Shown: positions 23,969 through 34,100 of the stretch, piece after piece
Layout of the letters: each line of letters starts with the position of its first letter
Position numbering within the stretch: position 1 is the first letter of the stretch
Assembly: GCF_039555335.1 (NCBI RefSeq)
Contig: NC_092629.1
Location: 754,501 to 818,500, forward strand
Direction of reading: 5' to 3'
DNA: 64,000 bases
Source of the DNA: Amphiura filiformis
Lineage: Eukaryota > Echinodermata > Ophiuroidea > Amphilepidida > Amphiuridae
Made by a program: the position numbers and the translations under genes
The notes under the pieces: model-generated
Databases searched by the model: none
What the model saw: only the letters and a program-made list of their open reading frames with translations
What the model was told of the DNA's origin: nothing

Positions 23969-25452
23969 CCTATGGCTCCAAAAACAAACATTGTTAAAAA
24001 TGTCTTCAAAAATAATATTATAAAAATACCCCTTGGGCAATGTTTTTGACTCCTTCAGAGGAAAAATTCACAATTGAAAGGGTCAAAAAAAATTTGAAAA
24101 TACCCCTTCAGCAAAATGCTTAAAGAAAACCCTGACAGTAATAGTGCCAAAATGGTCCACCAAATCGCTTCAATTAGGTCTTCATTGTGCAAAATTTTCC
24201 ACGTTCTGAGGGGGGAACAAAAAATTAAATGGCCACTTTCACTTCTGCATTCGACATTTGACAATAATGTTTAACACAATTTATAGGCCTACCATAATAG
24301 GGAAAACTTGCCGTCTGAAGGCTCCATCATGATCATGTCCATGTACTGCTCATTTCACAAATGTTCTGCTTTTTAAACTAAAACTTTACACATTAATAGT
24401 GCCAAAATGATACAACCAATTTGCTTCAATTAGGTCTTTATTTTTCTTTTAAAATTGCCCCCACCCTTCTGACTGCTTTAGATCTGCCACTGCTCCAAAC
24501 AGTGACGCAGATTTCTTTTTGACTTGGGGGGTGAAAAAAATGTCTTGAAGTATAGTGAATCCAGGCTTTATCCAGCACCTTTTGGTGAAAGAATACTAGT
24601 AAGTTTATGGTACAAAACATTTTGCCACTGTTGAAATATGGTGCAAAAGTGGAATAAATTCGTGCTAAGCGCGCAAAAATGTGCACTTTTTGGGCTAAAA
24701 TGGCCAAATATGAGGTTAATTTGGTAAGAAACATGTCGATATAGGGGAGAAACCCACATACAGGCGTCAACATTGGGGGGGTGATTGTATGGACCACCCC
24801 CTGGCAAAATATTGGGGAGATTTCTCCCCCCCCAGGATCTCGCCTATGGCTCCAAAAACAAACATTGTTAAAAATGTCTTCAAAAATAATATTATAAAAA
24901 TACCCCTTGGGCAATGTTTTTGACTCCTTCAGAGGAAAAATTCACAATTGAAAGGGTCAAAAAAATTTGAAAATACCCCTTCAGCAAAATGCTTAAAGAA
25001 AACCCTGGCTGGCCGGTAACTTTTTAAGGTCAAGCCCGGTTGGCCTGTAACTTTTTGAGGCATATTTCGAACACTGCTCAAAGCCCAACTAGTTTCGTAG
25101 CCAACAGAGGGCGCTATTTCTTACTGGAGCCAGTTGTCGCTATGGAGCACGAATTAGCACAAAGAATTGAGCCCTAACTTGTTTTGTAGCTAACATAGGG
25201 TATTTTTAATGGAAATGTTACAACATGGCAACAAATGAGAGGCAAATGCACCATTATGACTATAATGACAAATAAAATGAACAAGCAGAAAGACTGTCAT
25301 ATTAGTAGAATAAACAATTATTTATTTCTCAATGTTTGTGAATACCAAACCACACATAAAAATACAAATGATCAGATCTCATGAAAAAAAATCCCCAAGA
25401 TCGTTTATCAAGATCAATAATATTCTTAAATAAAATCTTTTATAGTTCATTA

Positions 25453-25737
25453 AAGTAGAAAAGGCTCTTTTTCAGGTGCATGTAATCAGGTACTCACTCA
25501 GATATAGTATCAGGAATCTATTCTTGATCACTCTGTTGTGGTGTTTTTAGATGTTTGGTCTTGATGATGTCTCCAAATTTCCTAGATGCTGTTTATTGAC
25601 AAGTTGATTGTAGATTATATTATCTAAATAATCATCTACATTTAGAAACACCACAATAGAGTGGTTGAGTAATAGCAATTGAAATATTTCCAGTGAGTTC
25701 CAGATTATGTGGCTCTGAAAAAGAACCTTTTCTGCTT
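25453..25737. mobile_element. Fold-back MITE
   Basis: Inverted ends AAGTAGAAAAGGCTCTTTTTCA and TGAAAAAGAACCTTTTCTGCTT; inner inverted blocks CACTCTGTTGTGGTGTTTTTAG and AAACACCACAATAGAGTG. Non-coding. Confidence 0.65.
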
Positions 25738-26811
25738 CAACAATTCAGACCTGTAGCCTATCTATAGTATGTTTAGGTGCAAAAATGTGCCTTGATTGTA
25801 TCAGTGATTACTTTGAATTTGACCAAAAGGCAAAAAAAAGTGTCTTGACCTTCTCCCACTGATAGTGGCTTAGCCAAGGGGGGAAGGGTGGACTGCCCTG
25901 TGAGAAGCCTTGCCTACCCCCAGGGTTTTGAGTTTTGCTAGCTTAAACCTGCAAAAACCTAATTTAAACCAGGCATTAATTTAAACCCGTTTTTGCTTGG
26001 TTAAAACTGGCAAAAACCTGTTTTTGCCTGCAAAAACTCATCTATAGTCATTCAAATATTAAAGGTAACACAGAAAGCCATAAACAGTATCACAACTTTA
26101 AATGCATCATTCAACATTTTTTTGTCTCACCAAGTCCTTAAAATGAAGTGCACTATAGTGAGCCGTTAATTATAATTTCAAAATGTGGCCTTAATCCTCA
26201 GAAAAATATTTTTGCTACTTTTATAATTGTTTTGAGATGAAAAATAGTGAAACAAATCACTTTTGTAATTAAAACCACATTTTTTTACCTCCAACAAAAA
26301 CCTACAAACAATGTTTAGGCCAACAAAAAAATAAGATTTGCCTTAGGGGAGTTTGAAAGCTTATGCGGTGTGCGTTTTTGTTTTTTCTTTATTTTATTTT
26401 TCATAAATTGAACAATGCCAATTTCAGAGTAGCGGTGCGATCAGAAACAAAATTGAACGTAGATTTTCATTTAAAATAAAAATAAAAAAAATCAACTTCT
26501 GCAATTTTGTTTGAGCAAACGCGCAGCATAAATTAAATGTGCGCAGGGAACATGAGACAATTATTTCTTTTGGCCTAAAGTGGATAGATATTACTAAGTG
26601 CAGTATTTTGTGATGGCTACACAGACATGGTACACAAATGAGATGTTAACTTTCATTGAAATTTCTTTGTAATTAAAGGTATAATAAATTAACATTATAA
26701 ATGTACAAGATAAATAATTAATAAACTGCTGTATGAAGAGCAAGTGGAGTCCTATTATGGTAAATTTGTGATTGTCATAACATACTACACTAGCTTCCAA
26801 ACTATAGTCTG

Positions 26812-27012
26812 TATACCTTCCTCGAGTCAGTAATTTAGATATTGTTTTTTATTGTATCTCTAATGTAATGATGGTAAGTATATAAAAGTATACATTTTCA
26901 GAAAGTAAACGATGCAAGGAATCCAAGTAGCATAACAGATTCCTGCACAAATTAACAGTTTTTGAGAAAATCTCGAAAATTTGATTTGACTTTACTGACT
27001 CAAGGAAGGTAC
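26812..27012. mobile_element. MITE, about 200 bp
   Basis: Inverted ends TACCTTCCTCGAGTCAGTAA and TTACTGACTCAAGGAAGGTA. AT-rich interior. Confidence 0.6.
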
Positions 27013-27175
27013 TCGGACTATAATAAAATTTCCTTTCAGTATACATATAAAGATACTGACCTTTTCCCCACATATATAATTTATATCAAAATCCAAATAC
27101 ACAAAACAATCACATTTTCAGGTTTGTGCATACAAAGCAATTGTTTTCAAAAATCAGTAAAAAAGAACAAAAATG

Positions 27176-27466
27176 GACTATTCCAGTTGAAATCCATACG
27201 CCCCTTATGGAACATATGACCAATCTTTATCTTCACACAGGGAGTGTGAATTTCAAATGGGGTTACCTTACCTGAATGGGTGAATCCATTTGAAATTAAT
27301 ACCCCTTGTCATGTCTTCCACAAGGGGTGCATGGATTTCAACTGGAATAGCCAATTTTGTAGCAGACGACACTGAATGGGTGACTCCATTTGAAATTCAC
27401 ACTCCCTATGTAGGAGATTAAGGTCATGTCTTCCATAGAGGTGTAAGGATTTCAACTGGAATAGCC
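27176..27466. mobile_element. MITE with CTATTCCAGTTGAAATCC ends
   Basis: Ends CTATTCCAGTTGAAATCC and GGATTTCAACTGGAATAG are inverted, and inner copies of AGGGAGTGTGAATTTCAAATGG face each other. The repeat at 19512-19828 uses related phrases. Confidence 0.65.
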
Positions 27467-28788
27467 CATTACTACATGTACTACCTGTAAAGTTGGTTCA
27501 GCATATGTTGGCGAATACCATGAGACTCATAACATTGTGTATCACTTGGGTGCAGCACTTGCTAATTGCACGTAACGTGTCTGGGGTGTTAACGCGGCTG
27601 TGTACTCTAGACATTGTTTCTTTCGCGAAATTGAGTTTTTTGTATAAGTTTGTACTTAATGTTTTTTATAAATACAAGGAATGAAAATCCAGATTTATAA
27701 ACTCCAACTGCAATATTTTAAGGATTTTATTTCACTATATTCCACCCGTGTTTGAAATTTAAAAGGAAAGAAAATCTTTGTTGTACCAGCAGGGTACACG
27801 CGCGCAACAACGCATCGCGTTGCGTATCGTGCAATTTGGTAACGCACAGATACGCGACGCTTATCTGCATGCGTGGCGCATCTTATGGAAATACCACGGA
27901 AGCACTGATTTCACAAAAACCTAGCGGTCAAATGGCTCCGTTTTAGCTGATAAAATGTGATTCTTTCCCCCTATTTAAACATCAAGATATGAATAGATTT
28001 CGCCCAAACTTCTCAAGGGGCTGTGGATGTACCCGATGTTCACGTAATGTAAGGTAGAAAAACGGGAACTGCCGCATTCTCCTGTAAGCTTCGATCAAAG
28101 TGCAAAATGTGACCACTTTAAACTTCAACGGCCTTTATTTCAATGTTCATTTTCTCGGTAAAATAACGATTTAGGTACACGATAACTCAATAAATACAGC
28201 ATCTATAAGGTAAGCAATAATGCTCATCATAAAAAGCATGATTGACTTAAGAAACGGTTTTCTCATTTTTTTTATATTTTGGTCTATTTCCGATTTTAGG
28301 CATCATTTTGTACAAATAGGCGTTTGTGAATTTTAAAAAGTTCATTTTGATGCCTTATATGATCAATATCTCAAAAAATAAGGCCAATATCAAAAAACAA
28401 AAAAAGAAGTTTTTGGAATGGTGCCTCAAGATTAAGAAAAAAGCAAAACAAAAATGTTTGGAAAGAGTGTTTTTTTGTTATGTACCGAACAAAAATTGCC
28501 AAAAATTCACTTTTTTGTGATTTTCTTCATAATTGTTGTTTTTACGCCAAAACTGTACTTATATTGAGATTCATTGATGTATTGCCTTTATAAAAATGTA
28601 TACTTTTACATGTCTTGCGTGAATAATTACAAAGTTATGGCACTTTTACTACATGCGTATCTGAGAGTACACAGCTACCTTAATGTGAATTTATGTGATC
28701 AAAGTTGGGACTTGGTGACACATGCAGTAACAAAAACCGAATAACAAACTATAGACAGAAATATACACAAAATTGTGATATAATAATA

Positions 28789-28984
28789 TACTGTAAAAGT
28801 GGAAATTTTTGCACGATTAATTTTTTGCGCAAGCCAATTTTGAACTGTTCCCCTTGTTTTTACATTCACGATTCTAAGTTTCCTTACACTGACCTATACT
28901 GTACAAAAGGAATATATTCGCACATTGTTATATTGGCGGTAGCACAAAAATAAATGTAGCGTGAAAATGTCCACTTTTACAGTA
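28789..28984. mobile_element. MITE with TACTGTAAAAGTGG ends
   Basis: Inverted ends TACTGTAAAAGTGGA and TCCACTTTTACAGTA. The element at 34598-35255 has the same termini. Confidence 0.65.
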
Positions 28985-30245
28985 GTTATAGTATGTTAAT
29001 CAGTGCTATAAGTATATTATAAAAATAAAAAGACACATCACTGAGTAAAAGATGGTCAACACATGTAAATAAACAAATTATACAGCACATTTTTTCAGAT
29101 GATTCAAAGCGCTGTAATTCTCTTGCCACTGGTGAATCATCAAAATTACATTGCATCAACTAGGCCGCTTGCAGCCAAATGGTGCAAGCCAATCTGCACA
29201 TAGATTGTAACATCTCCCGAATTCCATTGAGTCCAAATGCCATTCGGTGAAGATACCGGTAACTAAAGATACCAATCAATCACCAATTTTGAAAGCAGGA
29301 GGAAACCTTTTAGTCATCAAAATATAGCGGTTTGTTCTGTAAACACAATGGCTGTATTCACAGAGAGAGACGAATGAGTACTGGACTATAATTGGAGTTA
29401 TTCCAACCAATGGTGCATCCAGGGGGCGTGCCCCCCTCTTATAATTTGTTTAGGCCATTTACTCTGAGGGGGGCTACCCCCTGCAGGCTCCAACAGAGTT
29501 GTATTTTCCATTAAATTTGGGCATACAAAGCATCAAAAACTTTTCCACAAAAAAAAGAAGAATTTTGGATCTGCCCTTGAATCCAACTAGATGGGGCCTT
29601 AAAAAAGTCATATGTCATAGGGCCTCAACTTAGTCTTGGTTTATGAGAATCAGAATCCGTCATAGTCACTGCACTTAATGTATGATACAATGAGAGAAGT
29701 TGATTCTCGCAATCGAATCTTACGAGAATCGATTCCGTGATTCTCATCAAAATCTCTGCCATGTTTGCATGTGGCTCATGGAGGACAAATGTGTATCTCC
29801 TGACAATTTTGCTGTGCGCCTGGCACACTTTGATTTAAAGTGGTTTGAGTTCTGAATGAAACGTATTGTGCCGAAGTCCAGCTTGACATATTTCTCCATG
29901 TAAAATAAAGTTTCAATAGTAATATATTAATGTTGCATCTATTCAAACTCGATTCCCATAATTTTTCTCTGATTAAACAAAGTTCTGAGGGTATATTAAT
30001 TAGGGCAGGGGTCAAAAAGTAACCAATTCCCATTTAAAAAGGAGGTGTACAGTAAGTAAGAAAAACATATCCAGTCCATTGCAATATCATACTTAATCCG
30101 ACCTTATCCAAAGGCCTTACAATCAATACACTTCCCATGATTTGTATCCAAATTCAAAATTTCTACCAATGTTAGCTTACATATTTTGATTCAACAATAT
30201 TTTCACCTCTAACCGAAGCTTGACTAAGATATTGGTATAATAGCA

Positions 30246-30269
30246 CTCACTCTCTCTCTCTCTCTCTCA
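30246..30269. repeat. (TC)n microsatellite
   Basis: About twelve CT dinucleotides in a row in the intergenic region. Confidence 0.9.
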
Positions 30270-31002
30270 AGTCTCAATAGAGTAGACTGGTGCACAGTAC
30301 AGACCCTTGTATCATTTGTAAAGTCAGTTCTGCTTGGTTACACAGACATTATCCATAACCTGCATGAATAGGTTGTCTTATGGATCAGTCAGGGTTGTTT
30401 AGTTTTTCTTCAATCTTAATGCTTCTACAACTTTTGGATACAATTAAAATACCTCTATGATGTCATTTTATCTATTGCTAAAAATTCACCTTCAAGGTGC
30501 AGAATTCAACAGGTTTGTTCCCCATGATTTTACCAAATATTTTCTTTGAAATTTTCACATGTAAAAACATGTTTTGATTTTGTAGTAAATACCTGGTAAG
30601 ACTGTGCATATGACTAGCATTCCACTGGTACTCATTTGACTTTATTATGGGGGTATAGCAGTTCTTAGAATCAAAAAAATCGATTTAAATTTTTTTTAAA
30701 TCTGATTTTTTTTAAAAATTTTAAAAAATCAACAACCCTGGGATCAGTACTCAATAGGTTGTCTTATGGATCTGTGACAGCATTGCAACCTTTCAGGTTG
30801 CAATCATGAAGTTACATCATCATTCCTTTATTTTTAAAAGTACTAGTTAATTTAACTTCCTCAAAAATAAAATTCTTGATTTTTGGTGAAAATTATGGGA
30901 AATCTAAACTTGTAATTCATTGTTAAGCCTTGGGATATGGCTAGATTAAATGTTCTTGAAATTGCTGGAATATTTTTTCTTACCGTTCACCCCTTTAATT
31001 TT

Positions 31003-31190
31003 CTACGTATCCACACCCATTCCCCTATTTGCAATATTACCCCTATATATAATAGTCACATAATATGCCTAACAAAAGTTGTACAAAGGTGTCGTCTACG
31101 TATCAGCACCCATCCCCCTATTTGCAATAATACCCCTATATATAATAGTCACATATATGGCTAACAATAGTAGTACAAAGATGTCATCCA
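31003..31190 (-). repeat. Duplicate of the RNF170 stop-codon end of the last exon
   Basis: The last about 95 bp of the coding exon (31096-31190, plus-strand phrases CTACGTATCAGCACCCAT and AATAATACCCCTATATATAA) is repeated with substitutions at 31003-31095, an offset of 93 bp. The extra copy falls after the stop codon, in the 3' UTR, and includes a copy of the stop codon. Confidence 0.9.
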
Positions 31191-34100
31191 AGAATCCTAA
31201 AACACCAAATACAGCTTCCGGAATAATGTCTAGAGGTGATATAAAATACACGATTGCTGCGAAGAAACACAAGATAATGCGCAGACGAAACATCCAAACG
31301 AGGCCAGAGAAAGAGAAGAACTCCCTCATGGCGTGCCGGAGAAGAGTTGGTAGGTCACGAAGAATGTCCATTATCTGAGAAGAAGAGGAGAACGTATTAT
31401 GTTACTTGTTTATTTATTATTCGACTTATTGACACAATAATGCAGCAAAATAGGATAATAGGCGGTACAAACATAAAAACACAAAATATTTATGTATAAT
31501 TCAATTTATTTCACAATTTTTCATCATTTTTTTTACAATTCTCCCTTTTTTCTGTCACCATGAGTAAAAAATAGTATATTGTTGACCCAATTTTTTTTTA
31601 ACCAACGCCTTCCGTCTACCAACGGCCTTACATGAACCGGCTCCCCCTGGCCCCCAACTGGCTACGCCACTGATGTGTTTCTCTCTGCAAATCGCAAAAA
31701 TAACTGTACGTGAAAATTACTACTTATACAGTACTTTACTCACACAGCAAAAAATTGTTAAGCTAGGATGCACAACTAAGTTGACTAGCCGTCGTAGCGA
31801 CTATTACTAGTATTAGCAACTATGCCCTACGGTCAAAAGACGATGGTTGAGTGTCGGGTGAGGGAGAGGAGGGTTGAAGGTTAGGTAAACTTATTGGTCT
31901 AGGGTCCCCCCCCCCCCAGGGTCCCCTGAGAACCTATTGTAATCATTGAGATTTACAAATTTGTAATACTTTCAGGGGGGAAGGGGATGAGAGGGTGCCT
32001 TAGTAAACTTACCAGTTTAGGGTCCTCTCAGAACCATATAATTCTTTCCAGGATGGGGGAGGGGATGTGAGGGGAAGAAAATTAGGTGACTTTAGTAAAC
32101 TTACCGGTCTAGGGTCCCCTGAGAACCTCCTATTGTAATCATTGATAGCATTTGAGACAGTCTGGGCTTCCTCAACAGTCACATCGACTTCACGAAAACA
32201 TGGAAATAGTACAGTAACCTGAAATGGAAGGGAATTGTATCATTATGATTCCTGCATAGTGATGATCGCTAGATTGGAAAGGCCTTGGGCAAGGCGTATT
32301 GCCTCGCTTGTCTCACCCCATCCAGGTGCAAGGGGAAGCTGTTAGGGATAGTCACAGTTGTTGTACTGATGAACCATTTTTAGGCAGCAAAACGTGGTTC
32401 CGACAGATTCTAATGACGGCGGAATAAATGTGAGGCTGTTTACAGCATAAAGCGCTATATAAATATCTACATTTATTTATTTATTACAACAATAATCCAT
32501 TATGAATATAATAAGGACCTATACGTGCACTGTGACATTATCATGGGTCATTCGAAATCAAAAATAATTTAATTGAACAGTACGAAGTGGTGATTTTGAC
32601 CCCCTTGAAATCCCAACGAAATTTAAAAATCTTTTTCGGCATTATGCATTGATTTTGACGCCACTAAAATCTCAACGAAATTCAAAAATCTATCTTTTTT
32701 GGCAAGAGGGTCACAATTGTGATCACTTTTAAGAAAATGCCCCTCAAAGAGAGCATTTTGTCATTTGGACCATTTAAATTCCCAATTTTGGTCAAGATCA
32801 ACAAACTTTGACGGCCCGCCATTCACAAATGAAATGGAATTTGACCTTTTTTCTTGTGACCTTACCTTGGGATCCATGAAAGGTACCTTTGAGCCAATGG
32901 AGAGCAAAAATCCAAGTGGGTGGTAAGGACCGTCGATGTTAGGATTTTAAAAAATCGATATATTGGTCACTCATTATCGATAATAATCGATAAATCGATT
33001 TTCCTCCCAATTTTAATGACCTGAAAATTCAAGTCACTAAGCTTCAAAAATTTGACAGTCGTAAGAAAAGTTAGCAATATTTATCAATTCTACAACATTT
33101 TCGGAGGGAAATTAGGATGATAGAACATATGGAAATGTATTAGAAACTTTTAATAGTGGTGAGGTAAAGTAACACTGATTGATTCTAGAAGTTTTTACAT
33201 GTCAAAACACGCCTGTATTGACAAAATTGCGTTGGTTAACACGCTGCTTACGCCTCGATTTTTGGATTTTTTTCATTATCGGCAACTCCGATATATCGAT
33301 TTTCTTCCGAAAGTGATATCGGCGATATTGATATTATTGGATAGCCGATTTTTTGATTATTATCGATTCATCGACGGTCCTTAGTGGGTGGGTGTATACT
33401 TGGTCTGCTTTGGCATGAACTGACCCATTGGTGTTCTTTATATCAAGTCATTGTAATGGGCCATTCACAAATGACATACTGCAGGCATGAGAATTTTCAG
33501 TTTAAAAAATGAATTCAGTTTTTTTTATAGTCAAAATTTCCGCAACTTTATTTAATTTCAGCCTGTTTTTGGTACTTTTTGCCCAATTTCACGCGCATTT
33601 TCAGTTTTTTCAGTTTTTTTTAGGAAAGTGCAGTCTCATGCCTGCTACTGGCTAGTACATGTACAGGTGGCGTGCACAGCTAACAAAGTACATCAACTCA
33701 GCAGCCAGGAGGTCTCGAAACTACCAACTTGTGATTTCATGCTCATTTTGTGAGAGCAGGTCACATGTTGACCCCTGACCTAATAGGATTTATGGGACCT
33801 TTACACACAGAGGAATATGTTCAGATATGAAGAGCTTTGTTTCAAAACCCCTTACATCCACTTGCCCAATTTTGAGAACACAAAAATCACTGATATATGG
33901 GGTTTGCAACAAAAAGCAGTTTTTGGCGGATGCTCATTCTACCCAAGCATCCCGCCAAAAACTGCTTTTGTTGAAAACCCCCTTATATCAGGGATCTTTT
34001 TTTATGATTATTTGATGTGTTCTCAAAATTGGGCAAGTGGATGTAAGGGGTTTTGAAACAAAGCTCTTCATATATTACACAACGTTTAATAATAAAATTA

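Larger units (their letters stand above)
22591..25005. repeat. 868-bp tandem duplication inside the hAT element
   Basis: Copy 1 runs 22591-24137 and copy 2 runs 24138-25005, both starting AATAGTGCCAAAATGGTCCA and ending AAAGAAAACCCTG. After subtracting the two hAT insertions and their target duplications, copy 1 is 868 bp, the same as copy 2. The duplication therefore came first and both insertions hit copy 1 later. Confidence 0.85.
21949..25076. mobile_element. hAT-type element, 3.1 kb, non-autonomous, with nested hATs
   Basis: Termini CAGCGTTCGAAATA and TATTTCGAACACTG are inverted, and the 8-bp duplication CTCAAAGC flanks the element at 21941-21948 and 25077-25084; 8-bp target duplications are the hAT signature. 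Removing it restores the decayed HAUS3 exon copies on either side. The inside has no transposase I can recognise. It holds an 868-bp tandem duplication (22591-25005) and two younger hAT insertions. Several open frames on the - strand inside it repeat because of the duplication and have no recognisable product. Confidence 0.85.
21023..25215 (+). repeat. Decayed tandem copies of the HAUS3 last exon
   Basis: The end of the coding sequence (CCCAACTGGTTTCGTAGCC, containing the stop) recurs in degraded form at about 21113, 21187, 21853, 25082 and 25169. Each copy is preceded by degraded versions of the exon phrases TTGGAACCA, ATGAATTA and CTCAAAGC or GGAATTGAAG. Spacing is 75-98 bp where uninterrupted. 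Nested elements at about 21260-21830 and at 21949-25076 split the series. All copies lie downstream of the functional stop, so they would be in the 3' UTR. Divergence is far higher than in the exon 2 and exon 4 arrays, so this array is older. Confidence 0.8.
25216..31002. other. Intergenic region between the convergent 3' ends of HAUS3 and RNF170
   Basis: No gene is recognisable. AATAAA hexamers occur at 25271-25276 and near 25308 on the + strand (possible HAUS3 polyadenylation signals, giving a long 3' UTR), and on the - strand at 30832-30827, 264 nt past the RNF170 stop. The rest is AT-rich with MITEs listed separately. Repetitive stretches near 27780-27900 and 30640-30740 are not classified. 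Confidence 0.5.

Noticed and set aside
24438-24914. 158-codon open frame on the - strand
   Set aside because: It lies in the tandemly duplicated interior of a hAT element, recurs in copy 1 with changes, and shows no domain.
31079-31378. Open frame of 99 codons on the + strand
   Set aside because: It is antisense to the last coding exon of RNF170, whose - strand reading has clear family motifs.
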